Shown here: positions 1-8,811 of the stretch, one piece after another
Numbering within the stretch: the first letter of the stretch is position 1
Layout of the letters: each line of letters starts with the position of its first letter
DNA from: Bacteroidota bacterium
Lineage (GTDB): Bacteria; Bacteroidota; Bacteroidia; Bacteroidales; Dysgonomonadaceae
Length of the DNA: 64,000 nt
Direction: 5' to 3'
NCBI GenBank assembly: GCA_023399295.1
Contig: JAEWQF010000009.1
Span: 25,113 to 89,112 of the forward strand
The notes under the pieces: model-generated
The model's database searches: none
What the model was told of the DNA's origin: nothing
What the model saw: only the letters and a program-made list of their open reading frames with translations
Program-made: the position numbers and the translations under genes

Positions 1-1171
1 CCTGTTCACTGAGGTACTTGATCAGTGGCTTGTTCTTGGGCATGGCCTTGTAGGAGCGAAAGAGCTGTAAAGCTCCCTCCTCCTGTACTTTGGGATCGTC
101 GGAGGCCATCTTCTGCTTCGCTTCGGCCAACAGGTGGGTCGCCAGATCGCGTTGTGCCTTCACGATCACCTCCACACGGGGTCGAAACAGGTCATAGAGC
201 TGGTCGTCACCCTTGGGCACCGGACCGGAGATGATGAGCGGGGTACGGGCATCATCAATCAATACCGAGTCCACCTCATCCACAATGGCGTAATTGTGCT
301 TCCGTTGTACCAGATCTTTGGGTGATACCGCCATGTTGTCACGGAGGTAATCGAAGCCGAACTCGTTGTTGGTGCCGAAGGTGATGTCGGCCTCATAGGC
401 TTTGCGACGCGCATCGGAGTTGGGTTCGTGCTTGTCGATGCAATCCACTGAGAGTCCGTGGAACATGTACATCGGTCCCATCCACTCCGAGTCACGCTTG
501 GAGAGATAATCGTTCACCGTCACCACATGCACCCCCTGGTGGGTGAGTGCATTGAGGAAGACTGGCAGCGTGGCAACCAGCGTCTTGCCTTCTCCGGTAG
601 CCATCTCGGCGATCTTGCCCTTGTGGAGTACCACCCCGCCGAAGAGCTGTACATCGTAATGCACCATGTCCCAGGTGATCTCATTGCCACCGGCGATCCA
701 CCGGTTCTGATAGATCGCCTTCTCTCCTTCAATGCGCACAAAATCGTGTGTGGCAGAGAGGTCACGATCGAAATCGGTTGCGGTGACGATGATCTCCCGG
801 TTCTCGGTAAAGCGGCGTGCCGTCTCCTTCATGATGGAGAAAGCTTCGGGCAGTACCTCCTCCAGCACCTTCTCATACTTGTCAATGATCTCTTTCTCCA
901 GCTTGTCGATCTGGTTCCATACCGACTCCCGCTGGTCCAGTTCGACCTCATCCATGCCGGCTTTCAACCGTTCAATCTCGGCCTTTTCTGTGGCCACATA
1001 GTCCTGTATCCGCTTTTCAATCTCTTTTGTACTGTTTCGAAGCGCATCGTTCGAGCGTTTTGCAACATCGGAATAGGCCTCCTGAACCTTTACTACAAAA
1101 GGGTTTACCTCTTTCAGGTCACGTTGCGCCTTGTTCCCGAATAACTTTGATATGATATCGTTTAATCCCAT
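1..1171 (-). CDS. secA: Preprotein translocase ATPase SecA (5' part, cut by window edge)
   Basis: SecA is the ATPase that pushes unfolded preproteins through SecYEG at the inner membrane. Only about the first 390 residues are present; the rest lies before base 1. The start at 1171 gives a normal SecA N-terminus ([14 protein letters not shown]). A charged helical segment at about residues 45-105 is the insertion typical of Bacteroidota SecA. The Walker A motif GEGKT sits near residue 192 and the DEVD Walker B box near residue 298, so nucleotide-binding domain 1 is intact as far as visible. It lies 90 bases downstream of the PafA-like gene on the same strand and may be read from the same message. 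The assignment is not in doubt. Confidence 0.97.
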   Translation of the reverse strand, partial: MGLNDIISKLFGNKAQRDLKEVNPFVVKVQEAYSDVAKRSNDALRNSTKEIEKRIQDYVATEKAEIERLKAGMDEVELDQRESVWNQIDKLEKEIIDKYEKVLEEVLPEAFSIMKETARRFTENREIIVTATDFDRDLSATHDFVRIEGEKAIYQNRWIAGGNEITWDMVHYDVQLFGGVVLHKGKIAEMATGEGKTLVATLPVFLNALTHQGVHVVTVNDYLSKRDSEWMGPMYMFHGLSVDCIDKHEPNSDARRKAYEADITFGTNNEFGFDYLRDNMAVSPKDLVQRKHNYAIVDEVDSVLIDDARTPLIISGPVPKGDDQLYDLFRPRVEVIVKAQRDLATHLLAEAKQKMASDDPKVQEEGALQLFRSYKAMPKNKPLIKYLSEQ

Positions 1172-1260
1172 TGTTCTGTTCTTTTTTATTGTGTGATCCG
1201 ACTTGTCTGTCGCCTTTCAGCTGAGACGGATCGGTTCTGCTGTTTTCTTCTGATCTGTGT

Positions 1261-2859
1261 TTAATAGAGTTCTTCCAGTATCATTCCACCGGCAGCGTTG
1301 GGAGCACGTATGCGCAGACGATAGGAGATCGTTGGGGCAATCTCGGTGGCTTCAATGGTGCGTTGGATTGTCTGAGGCTTGATGTCACTTCCGAAAAAGA
1401 TTGCAGGCGCAATCACCGCATTGTTGCGCTCACGCACCTGTTGTTCCAATGCGGGATCCACTACACGCCATCCAGGCTGTAACTCCAGCATCAGATCACC
1501 GGAGATGCCTTGATGGTATCCGTTTCGCAGAAAGAGAGTCTCTTCGTTCTGCCCGGCCTGCATCATCTGGTGCGAGGTGACAACCTGCTGGATGCCGGCA
1601 GACTGTACCAGGAAGGCTGCTGCCTTCTCCTGGAAGTCGGCGAAATCAATCTTGCGGTCCTCTATCAGCTTGCGGTCAAAGTAGATGTGCCGGTCGTAGT
1701 ACTTCCTGATCCACTGTTCACGCCCATAGAGTGCCATCAGGTACATGTTGAGCAATGCCTGGCTCCTGTCGGGATGAAAATCACCTCCTGCAGGCACCAT
1801 CCCCTCGGGGATCACCTCCTGCTCAATAAAGTAGCCGGTGGAGACCAGATAAACCAACGTATGTTTCAATCCGACAGATGCTTCAATGGCGTCCAGCAAA
1901 CGACCAATCTCCTGGTCGAGCCGATAGTAGGTATCTTGAATTTCAACAGAGTAGTTCTTGTCGAGTGCTTTCTCGTAGTTGCCGGCATAAAAGGTCACTG
2001 CCAGAAAGTCGGGGTTCATCCGTTTACCCAACTGGCTGCTCTCCAACACCTTGATGGCCATCTCGTTCACCTCGCTGTTCACAAAAGGTGACTGTTTGAA
2101 AAGGTGGTAGCTCTCTTTCTTGTTGTTTCCGAAATTGTGTTGAAAACGGATTCTGTTCCTGGTATACGGAAAAGCATTGTAGCTCGCAATATCTATTGCG
2201 GGACGCCAGGTAAAACTGCCGATGGTGAGGGTGAGCGACCTGTCACTGCGGTTCTGTTGATCCACCGCAGGTTGTTTGTTGTTGTAAAAGGTGGAGGTGG
2301 CCCATTTGCCGGTGTAATCCTCAATCCAATAGGCACCACTCGCGGCATGTCCTCCTGAAGCCAGTGCCTGTGAGGCATAGGGTGCAAAAGCATAGACATC
2401 GGATTGTCCTCCCGATGCAATCATCAGTTCATCGGTAACGGTAGAGACACGGATGGGGCGCGGTGACAGCTTTTCGGTGGTGTAGTTACCCAGGTAGCGG
2501 TCGTCGGCAAACGCAGAGAGCTCCTGACCGGTCTCAATCTGGTAGCGATGCTCACTTGTGATCCCGTGATAGGCAGGATAAGCACCGGTAAAAAGGGTGG
2601 TGATGGCAGAAGCCCTGTCGGGATTGGGGTAGTTGTAACGTACATTGCTGTATACAAGGCCGTTGTTGAGAAGTCTGTTGAATCCTTTGTGGCCGAAGCC
2701 ATGTCGGAACATCTCCAGGTAGTCGCCCCGCAGCTGGTCCACCGTGATGGCGACCACCAGCTTGGGTACCTCTCCCGACCGGTTCTGTGCGGGAAGTGGT
2801 GCGATCGCAAAAAAAGCAACCAGCGAAGAGAGTATCCGAATCATATTGTTGCCGCCCAT
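1261..2859 (-). CDS. PafA-like alkaline phosphatase-fold protein, probably catalytically dead
   Basis: This 532-residue exported protein has an N-terminal signal peptide (start at 2859, or an alternative Met at 2844). It carries the framework of the Bacteroidota PafA/nucleotide-pyrophosphatase family: VDQLRGDY near residue 41, TGAYPAYHGI near 90, GAYWIEDYTG, VEIQDTYYRLD and TEIAPTISY near the C-terminus. Aligned by eye to PafA, the catalytic positions are gone. The nucleophilic Thr about nine residues before the TG is Arg (DRASAITTLFTG), the Lys/Arg pair before GH is Tyr/Ser, the metal-binding DYxGH segment has Asn and Ala, the DH metal pair is Ser-Thr, and the C-terminal GTTHG is missing. 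Only the first metal-ligand Asp remains. I infer a pseudo-enzyme with a structural or binding role in the envelope. It lies 10 bases after the DUF4105 gene and just before secA. Confidence 0.85.
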   Translation of the reverse strand: MGGNNMIRILSSLVAFFAIAPLPAQNRSGEVPKLVVAITVDQLRGDYLEMFRHGFGHKGFNRLLNNGLVYSNVRYNYPNPDRASAITTLFTGAYPAYHGITSEHRYQIETGQELSAFADDRYLGNYTTEKLSPRPIRVSTVTDELMIASGGQSDVYAFAPYASQALASGGHAASGAYWIEDYTGKWATSTFYNNKQPAVDQQNRSDRSLTLTIGSFTWRPAIDIASYNAFPYTRNRIRFQHNFGNNKKESYHLFKQSPFVNSEVNEMAIKVLESSQLGKRMNPDFLAVTFYAGNYEKALDKNYSVEIQDTYYRLDQEIGRLLDAIEASVGLKHTLVYLVSTGYFIEQEVIPEGMVPAGGDFHPDRSQALLNMYLMALYGREQWIRKYYDRHIYFDRKLIEDRKIDFADFQEKAAAFLVQSAGIQQVVTSHQMMQAGQNEETLFLRNGYHQGISGDLMLELQPGWRVVDPALEQQVRERNNAVIAPAIFFGSDIKPQTIQRTIEATEIAPTISYRLRIRAPNAAGGMILEELY

Positions 2860-2869
2860 CTCTATTTCT

Positions 2870-4156
2870 TTATTGACCCCACGCTGCTTTCATCTCCCTG
2901 CTCGATGTAAATCGTCTGTTTTTGATTTTCATCTTCCTGTCCAGATGGATGTTCGTCGCTGAACGGACCCACAGACTCATGGAAAACGGGATGGTTGCCA
3001 GCGGTAGCTGCTGTGGGATAAACCACCAGCAGAGGAGAAACAGTGTTAAGAGTGCAAAGTTAATAAAATGATAGAAATAAACACTCCTCCGGGCCGATTT
3101 CACCCAAAAGAATGGCGTGACAACAAGGGCCAGTGGATGCAACCAGATCAGGTTCCAGTTGGGGTTGGTGGCCGGATGTGAGGAGAAGTACATCAGGAAA
3201 AAGATGATCACCCCTCCCACTCCGGTCAGTCCGAACAGTGTTGTATCAAAGATGCGGCTCAATCGCCCCCTGCTCATCTTCACCACCTGTGTCAGTGAGA
3301 TGATCAGCGATATCAGCAACAGGGTGCAAGCTGTTACCATTGGCGTAAAAACAGATTGTTCACTGATGCCGTTGCGGTTGTGATCGTGTGAAAGAAGCAC
3401 CTCAGTGTGCTGCACCAGTGGTACGGTAAGCGAGTCGTTCTTCCGGATGACCGCCTCCTCAAAGGAGTCCATCAGATAGGAGGGCATGAACATCTCTTCT
3501 CTCACGTTGATGGTTCTATCTGCCTCTGTTCCGATCAGCAGGTCAATGCCGAAGCGGTACCAGGGATAGTTGACCAGTGCCTCGTGCAGCAGGTCACGGT
3601 ATGATTGCGACAATGTCGTATCGGGATAAAGAATCACACCGCTGCTGTATTGCTCCACCATGTCGCGTGGCCGGGTCGAACAATTGTCATAGAAATAGTT
3701 GTAGCGGTACTCCCTGTTTTCGGGAAGTGCATTCTCGTAAAGCGCATTGTAAAACAGCTGCTTCTCGACCGGTGTGAAGTTCAACTGCTGTTCCGCCACC
3801 TGCTGACCCTTGGCACTGTATTCATACAGGAAATCGGCAAAGGTGGTCACACCCAGGATGTAATCTGTTTTTCCCCGTACGAAATTGTAGATAAAGCCGG
3901 GTTGCGACGAATCGAAAAAGCCATAGTTGTAGACCAGATCGATGCCGGTGGAGTCATCTTCGATCCGTATGGCGGTGTGGCCAAAGAGGGCATATAGGGC
4001 TCCGTTCCAGGGAGAGGCTGTCAGCAGGCTCACCCTGGCGCTGTCGTTGAGCTGCACCTGGGCTCTCAGTGGGGAGCTCATCCACAACAGGCAAACAGCA
4101 ATGAGGGGTATGATGATTCGTTTTCCGGCAAATATGCGTGTAATTGCTTGTTTCAT
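2870..4156 (-). CDS. DUF4105 (Lnb-type) membrane protein
   Basis: This protein has 428 residues if translation begins at 4156 (MKQAITRIFAGKR), which gives a proper signal/anchor segment; an upstream Met at 4237 is possible but unlikely. The periplasmic N-terminal half matches DUF4105, a papain-like fold, with a His in LFGHTAIRI and a Cys in YDNCSTRPRD as the probable catalytic pair. The C-terminal third holds four to five hydrophobic membrane segments. From memory, DUF4105 proteins of Bacteroides (Lnb) have been linked to lipoprotein N-acylation, replacing the missing Lnt; applying that role here is inference. The gene is followed after 13 bases by the PafA-like gene and then secA, consistent with an envelope-biogenesis operon. 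Confidence 0.8.
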   Translation of the reverse strand: MKQAITRIFAGKRIIIPLIAVCLLWMSSPLRAQVQLNDSARVSLLTASPWNGALYALFGHTAIRIEDDSTGIDLVYNYGFFDSSQPGFIYNFVRGKTDYILGVTTFADFLYEYSAKGQQVAEQQLNFTPVEKQLFYNALYENALPENREYRYNYFYDNCSTRPRDMVEQYSSGVILYPDTTLSQSYRDLLHEALVNYPWYRFGIDLLIGTEADRTINVREEMFMPSYLMDSFEEAVIRKNDSLTVPLVQHTEVLLSHDHNRNGISEQSVFTPMVTACTLLLISLIISLTQVVKMSRGRLSRIFDTTLFGLTGVGGVIIFFLMYFSSHPATNPNWNLIWLHPLALVVTPFFWVKSARRSVYFYHFINFALLTLFLLCWWFIPQQLPLATIPFSMSLWVRSATNIHLDRKMKIKNRRFTSSREMKAAWGQ

Positions 4157-4256
4157 TTGTCTCAATTTATACGATGCAACAATCACAACTGTAAAAATAG
4201 ACAAAAAAAACGGCGGTCTCAACAGATCGCCGTGCAATTTCCATTTCCTGGTACCT

Positions 4257-4514
4257 TTACTTCTTTTTGTTGCGGTTACCGTAACGGTTCATGAATTTAT
4301 CAACACGTCCGGCCGTATCCACCAGTTTTTGTTTGCCGGTGTAGAAAGGATGTGATGCACTGGTGATCTCAAGCTTCACCAGCGGATAAGTAACACCATC
4401 AATTTCAATAGTTTCCTTGGCATTGATTGTTGAGCGGGAGATGAAGATCTCCTCGTTCGACATGTCCTTGAAAACTACCGGGCGGTAATTGTTGGGGTGA
4501 ATTTCTTTTTTCAT
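4257..4514 (-). CDS. rpmE2: 50S ribosomal protein L31 type B
   Basis: An 85-residue protein with the typical type B L31 pattern: [15 protein letters not shown] at the start and SHPFYTGKQ near residue 59. It lacks the zinc-binding cysteines of type A L31, so it is the zinc-independent form (also called ykgM). It bridges the subunits of the ribosome. The gene stands alone between serS and the DUF4105 gene and has its own TAnnTTTG -7 element 38 bases upstream of the start. The lysine-rich C-terminus is usual for this family. Confidence 0.96.
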   Translation of the reverse strand: MKKEIHPNNYRPVVFKDMSNEEIFISRSTINAKETIEIDGVTYPLVKLEITSASHPFYTGKQKLVDTAGRVDKFMNRYGNRNKKK

Positions 4515-4552
4515 TGTATATCTCTATTTATTTGATTCTTATTTTCGGATGG

Positions 4553-4560
4553 CAAAGGTA
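4553..4560 (-). promoter_or_regulatory. Predicted -7 element for L31
   Basis: TACCTTTG on the minus strand matches the Bacteroidota -7 consensus TAnnTTTG, 38 bases upstream of the L31 start. No clear TTTG -33 box is seen at the expected distance. Confidence 0.55.
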
Positions 4561-4660
4561 ACACAATCTTCCAACAAAAAAAAATAAATGTTGTTCTTTT
4601 TTAGGTTGATGGGCGTCACAGCCACTTCAGTGCCATTGTGAATGCTTTAGCGGGAAGCGG

Positions 4661-5932
4661 TCAGCTGATCCTGTCAAAACCGCAGTAAGGCACCAACACC
4701 TCCGGGATACGGATGCCATCGGGCGTCTGGTTGTTCTCCAGCAGCGCGGCCATGATGCGAGGGAGGGCCAGTGCACTCCCGTTGAGGGTATGACAGAGTT
4801 GGGTCTTCCGATCCGCACCACGATAACGGCATTTAAGACGGTTGGCCTGGTAGCTTTCGAAGTTGGAGACGGAACTGACTTCCAGCCAGCGCTGCTGCGC
4901 TGCCGAGTAGACTTCGAAATCGAAGGTGAGTGCAGAGGTGAAGCTCATGTCGCCACCACAGAGGCGCAGTATGCGCCAGGGTAGCTGCAATCGATCTACA
5001 AGCGTCTCTACGTATGCCACCATCTCATCCAGCCTGTTGTAGGAGTTCTCCGGCATGTCGATGCAGACGATTTCCACCTTGTCGAACTGGTGCAGCCGGT
5101 TCAGTCCCCGCACATCCTTGCCGTATGAACCAGCCTCACGACGGAAGCAAGCAGAATAGGCTGTGTTTTTAACCGGCAGATCCCTGGCTTCAAGAATCAC
5201 ATCCCGGTAGATATTGGTCACCGGCACCTCTGCGGTAGGGATCAGGTAAAGATCATCGATTCCCACGTGGTACATCTGTCCCTCCTTGTCGGGAAGTTGT
5301 CCGGTTCCGAAACCGGAATCGCTGTTCACCAGATAGGGGGGTTGGACCTCCAGGTAACCCGCATCGCGGGCACTGTCGAGGAAGAAGTTGATGAGTGAGC
5401 GCTGCAGTCTTGCTCCCTTTCCCTTGTATACCGGGAAGCCCGCACCGGTAATCTTCACACCCAATTCAAAATCGATCAGGTCATACTTTTTTGCCAGCTC
5501 CCAGTGAGGCAATGCCCCTTCGGGCAGTTGCGGGTGCTCCCCCCCACTCCGTTCCACCAGGTTGTCATCGGCTCCATGCCCTTCGGGCACCGAGTCGTGT
5601 GGCAGGTTGGGGATTGTAACCAGCAGACTTTCAATTGTTTCTGATGCCGCATGCAGGGTCTCCTCAAGTTCTTTGGCCGTTTGTTTCAGTCTGTTCACCT
5701 CAGCACGTGCTTCGTTGGCTTCCGCCTGCTTGCCCTCCTTCATCATCGCACCGATGGAGCGTGAGAGGGTATTGACATCGTTCAACAGCGCATCGAGCTG
5801 GGTTTGCGTACTGCGTCGCAGGTCATCCTGCGTGATGATCTCATCGATCACCGCACGTCCTTCGAAATGTTTGCGTGCGAGGCGTTCCAGCACCTCTTCC
5901 CGGTTATCCCGTATTACTTTGAGTGTGAGCAT
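4661..5932 (-). CDS. serS: Serine--tRNA ligase
   Basis: A 423-residue class II aminoacyl-tRNA synthetase that charges tRNA-Ser with serine in the cytoplasm. The N-terminal 110 residues form the charged coiled-coil arm that holds the tRNA long arm. Motif 2 (FRREAGSYGKDVRG) and motif 3 (NGSALALPRIMAALLEN) are complete. Start MLTLKVIRDNREE and length are standard for the family. It is transcribed on the minus strand with a TATCTTTG -7 element about 30 bases before the start. Confidence 0.98.
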   Translation of the reverse strand: MLTLKVIRDNREEVLERLARKHFEGRAVIDEIITQDDLRRSTQTQLDALLNDVNTLSRSIGAMMKEGKQAEANEARAEVNRLKQTAKELEETLHAASETIESLLVTIPNLPHDSVPEGHGADDNLVERSGGEHPQLPEGALPHWELAKKYDLIDFELGVKITGAGFPVYKGKGARLQRSLINFFLDSARDAGYLEVQPPYLVNSDSGFGTGQLPDKEGQMYHVGIDDLYLIPTAEVPVTNIYRDVILEARDLPVKNTAYSACFRREAGSYGKDVRGLNRLHQFDKVEIVCIDMPENSYNRLDEMVAYVETLVDRLQLPWRILRLCGGDMSFTSALTFDFEVYSAAQQRWLEVSSVSNFESYQANRLKCRYRGADRKTQLCHTLNGSALALPRIMAALLENNQTPDGIRIPEVLVPYCGFDRIS

Positions 5933-5961
5933 AGCTAATTCTACAACTGTTTTTCAGGATG

Positions 5962-5969
5962 CAAAGATA
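5962..5969 (-). promoter_or_regulatory. Predicted -7 element for serS
   Basis: TATCTTTG on the minus strand, with a TTTG at 5987-5990 that could be the -33 box (17-base spacing, slightly short). This places transcription start about 20 bases before the serS start codon. Confidence 0.6.
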
Positions 5970-6030
5970 CAAAAAATAGATGCATGCAAACAGCTGAGTG
6001 TAAAAATAACTACCGAACGATAAAGGGTGG

Positions 6031-6168
6031 TCAGAACAACTGAAAATGGAGCGTCTCACGCATTTCCTTCTCTTTTTGTTTCTTCTGCTTGTAATAACGT
6101 GAGATGTAATAGGCAAATCCGGCGAAAGCGCCAAGTACCACAATGTCTCTGATTGTATTGGTTTTCAT
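6031..6168 (-). CDS. Small predicted membrane protein, 45 residues
   Basis: Not a recognised family. The reading frame begins ATG at 6168 and ends TGA at 6031, encoding MKTNTIRDIVVLGAFAGF and onward. A hydrophobic stretch of about 16 residues (IVVLGAFAGFAYYISR) is followed by a strongly basic and acidic tail rich in Lys, Gln and Glu, as in many small single-span inner-membrane proteins with a cytoplasmic charged tail. It occupies the gap between tilS and serS on the same strand, where no other frame is convincing. It could be chance, but the amphipathic layout and the position argue for a real gene. Confidence 0.5.
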   Translation of the reverse strand: MKTNTIRDIVVLGAFAGFAYYISRYYKQKKQKEKEMRETLHFQLF

Positions 6169-6258
6169 CTGTCTGGTTTATTATTGTAATCTCTATAACA
6201 ACAAATTCTCAATTAGGGTTCTCCTTCTAAGATGATAAATCAAAAAAAACGTTGCGTG

Positions 6259-7611
6259 TCAGGTGGAAAACTTTTCAACAATGGGGCTGTTTTCCTCTTT
6301 TTCGTCAATCAGCCTTATCTGAAGTACCTTTCTGGTCTTGTCGGTGACCCGAAAGCGGTCATCCGGCCGCTCCCCCACAACCCATACCACATCATGCTCC
6401 GACAACAGCACCCACACCTCCTCCTTGTCGCGCAGGTTCATCTTGCGGTCGGTGAAATAATCGCTTAACTTCTTTCGTCCATTCATGCCAAAAGGTATGA
6501 ACCAGTCACCCGGCTGCCACCGTCGCAGGGACAATGGAAAACGCAACAGATCCTGGTCGACAGTTAGGATGGATTTGTTCTTTTCGATTGCCACCGGCAT
6601 GTTCAGCGACCGGATCTGCATGGGCAGGGGTTTGTGCAACAAGGTCGTTCCCTGCTCAATGCGGTATGGGGACTGGGCATCATCCTTCGGTAACGGTGCG
6701 ATCAGGAAGGCATCCCGGTCCTTGATGACCCTGTAGTTGTCAGCCAGAAACAGCTTTCCCGGTGTGGCATCGAGGCTCTCTGCGATGTCTCCGATCACGG
6801 AGGGGGTGAACCCATATGGGGTGAGGATTTCATGGAGGAGTGAGCCGGGTGAGGGACTCTCTTTCAATGCCGGGATATCGATCCACTCATCACGACATAC
6901 GGTTGCCGTTAGGTGGGCGATGGCGTCGTTGTAGATCTTCTCTGTTTCAGTGAGATGGCGGGTGGTGCGGTGGATGGCCTCTTTTACTGAAGGGTTCAGC
7001 TCTTCCATCAACGGTATGAGGCGCAACCTGATCGCATTGCGCAGAAAATGCTGATCGCTGTTGCTGCTGTCGTAGATGGTGGGGATGTCCCGTTCCCCGA
7101 TGTACTGTTCAATCTCAGTGCGGGTTGCACAGAGCAATGGTCGCACCAGCCGCCCTTTCTTCGGGCTGATGCCGGTGAGCCCTTTGAGGCCGGTGCCACG
7201 GATCAGGTTGAGCAGGAGCGTCTCCACCGAGTCGTCACGGTGATGTGCCACTGCTATCGCCTCAGCATCCTGTTGTTGCCGGATGATCTCAAACCAATCA
7301 TACCTCAGCTCACGTGCGGCCATTTCGACCGATATCTTCCTGTCGGCGGCATATTGCCGCGCATCAAAATCGACAGACAGGAACGGTATGTCGCCTTGCT
7401 TGCACCAACGTCTTACAAAATCGGCATCCCGCTGTGATTCCTCCGCCCGCAGGTGGAAGTTGCAGTGTGCCGCCACACACTGATACCCCAGCAAGATGAG
7501 CAGGTCGAGCAGTGCCATCGAGTCGACGCCGCCACTGACACCCACGATGATTCGACAACCAGGGGACAACAGTTCTTCTTTTTCGATGTATCTGCGTACG
7601 GTATCCAGCAT
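6259..7611 (-). CDS. tilS: tRNA(Ile)-lysidine synthase
   Basis: TilS converts the wobble cytidine of the AUA-reading tRNA-Ile into lysidine, which changes both its charging and its codon reading. This is the 450-residue long form. The PP-loop ATP site SGGVDSMALLD lies at residues 26-36, the family motifs around HCNFHLR and HHRDDSVETLLLNL are complete, and the C-terminal TilS substrate-binding domain (RRWQPGDWFIPFGMNGRKKL) is present. The start at 7611 fits family length. A TACATTTG element lies 24 bases upstream of it, and pheS is divergent. Confidence 0.97.
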   Translation of the reverse strand: MLDTVRRYIEKEELLSPGCRIIVGVSGGVDSMALLDLLILLGYQCVAAHCNFHLRAEESQRDADFVRRWCKQGDIPFLSVDFDARQYAADRKISVEMAARELRYDWFEIIRQQQDAEAIAVAHHRDDSVETLLLNLIRGTGLKGLTGISPKKGRLVRPLLCATRTEIEQYIGERDIPTIYDSSNSDQHFLRNAIRLRLIPLMEELNPSVKEAIHRTTRHLTETEKIYNDAIAHLTATVCRDEWIDIPALKESPSPGSLLHEILTPYGFTPSVIGDIAESLDATPGKLFLADNYRVIKDRDAFLIAPLPKDDAQSPYRIEQGTTLLHKPLPMQIRSLNMPVAIEKNKSILTVDQDLLRFPLSLRRWQPGDWFIPFGMNGRKKLSDYFTDRKMNLRDKEEVWVLLSEHDVVWVVGERPDDRFRVTDKTRKVLQIRLIDEKEENSPIVEKFST

Positions 7612-7634
7612 GATGATCCCTCCACTTTAGAAGA

Positions 7635-7642
7635 CAAATGTA
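7635..7642 (-). promoter_or_regulatory. Predicted -7 element for tilS
   Basis: TACATTTG on the minus strand, matching TAnnTTTG, 24 bases before the tilS start codon in the divergent tilS/pheS intergenic region. Confidence 0.5.
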
Positions 7643-7718
7643 CGAAAATAGCCGCGGCATTCCATCGGTGCAATGCAAATCTTTCACTGAAAAGTGGGCT
7701 TAATAGCGGGAAAAAATG

Positions 7719-7726
7719 TAATTTTG
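7719..7726 (+). promoter_or_regulatory. Predicted -7 element for pheS
   Basis: TAATTTTG on the plus strand, 35 bases before the pheS start, in the same intergenic region as the divergent tilS element. Confidence 0.5.
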
Positions 7727-7760
7727 TGCTGTTTACAGAAAGAAAAAGTGAAGTAACAAT

Positions 7761-8780
7761 ATGCTAGAAAAGATAGAAGCGCTGCTCACCGAGATTGAGC
7801 AACTGGAAGCGAACTCGGCTGAGGATGTGGAGGCCATTCGCATCAAATACCTGAGCAAAAAAGGAATCATCTCCTCCCTGATGGATGAGTTCCGGCACGT
7901 CCCGGCAGAACAGAAGAGAGAGGTGGGTATGAAAATGAACGCCCTGAAGCAGTCTGCCAGTGAACGGCTGCAACTGCTGAAAGAGCAGTTTACACAAAAC
8001 GGAGCGGCTGAGGGCATGATCGATCTCTCACGCACGGCCTACCCGGTAGCACTCGGTAGCCGCCATCCCTTGTCGATTGTGCGGGAGGAGATCTGTGACA
8101 TCTTCAAACGACTGGGCTTCACCATTGCCGAGGGACCGGAGGTGGAGGACGACTGGCATGTCTTCTCCTCACTGAACTTCGCCGACGACCATCCGGCACG
8201 TGACATGCAGGACACCTTCTTCATCCAGCATGACCCTCAGGTGGTGCTGCGCACCCATACCTCATCCGTGCAGACACGGGTGATGGAGAAGAGTGAGCCC
8301 CCCATCCGCATCATCTGTCCGGGAAGGGTCTACCGCAACGAGGCGATCTCCTACCGTGCACACTGTTTCTTCCACCAGGTGGAAGCCCTCTACATTGACA
8401 GGGATGTGTCGTTTGCCGATCTGAAACAGGCGCTCCTCTTCTTCGCCCGTGAGATGTTTGGTACTGAGACCAAGATCAGGTTACGTCCCTCCTATTTCCC
8501 ATTCACCGAGCCGAGCGCCGAGATGGATATCTCCTGCAACATCTGTGGTGGTGAGGGCTGTCCCTTCTGCAAGCAGACCGGATGGGTGGAGATCCTGGGG
8601 TGCGGCATGGTCGATCCCAATGTGCTGGAGAACTGCGGCATCGACAGCAAGGTCTATACCGGTTATGCCCTTGGAATGGGTATTGAACGAATCACCAACC
8701 TGAAGTACCAGGTGAAGGACCTGCGGATGTTCTCCGAGAACGATCTCCGTTTTCTGGAGCAGTTTCGACCGGCACACTGA
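7761..8780 (+). CDS. pheS: Phenylalanine--tRNA ligase alpha subunit
   Basis: A 339-residue catalytic alpha subunit of the alpha2-beta2 PheRS. It has the N-terminal coiled coil (residues 1-85), motif 1 region GFTIAEGPEVEDDWHVF, motif 2 PGRVYRNEAISYRAHCFFHQ, the substrate loop FPFTEPSAEMDI and motif 3 GYALGMGIERI. Between the last two lies a four-cysteine insertion (CNICGGEGCPFCKQTGW) that looks like a small zinc knuckle, found in a subset of bacterial PheS. No pheT (beta subunit) follows; the next gene is a DUF4831 protein, so pheT must lie elsewhere. Confidence 0.97.
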   Translation: MLEKIEALLTEIEQLEANSAEDVEAIRIKYLSKKGIISSLMDEFRHVPAEQKREVGMKMNALKQSASERLQLLKEQFTQNGAAEGMIDLSRTAYPVALGSRHPLSIVREEICDIFKRLGFTIAEGPEVEDDWHVFSSLNFADDHPARDMQDTFFIQHDPQVVLRTHTSSVQTRVMEKSEPPIRIICPGRVYRNEAISYRAHCFFHQVEALYIDRDVSFADLKQALLFFAREMFGTETKIRLRPSYFPFTEPSAEMDISCNICGGEGCPFCKQTGWVEILGCGMVDPNVLENCGIDSKVYTGYALGMGIERITNLKYQVKDLRMFSENDLRFLEQFRPAH

Positions 8781-8811
8781 TCCCTTTTCAACGAACAAAG
8801 AGAAAAACCAT

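Noticed and set aside
458..1144. Long plus-strand open frame
   Set aside because: It is antisense to the clearly conserved secA coding sequence, so it is a shadow frame.
1195..1232. Inverted repeat GATCCG/CGGATC between the PafA-like gene and secA
   Set aside because: It is short and interrupted, and lacks a T-run on either strand, so it is not supported as a terminator.
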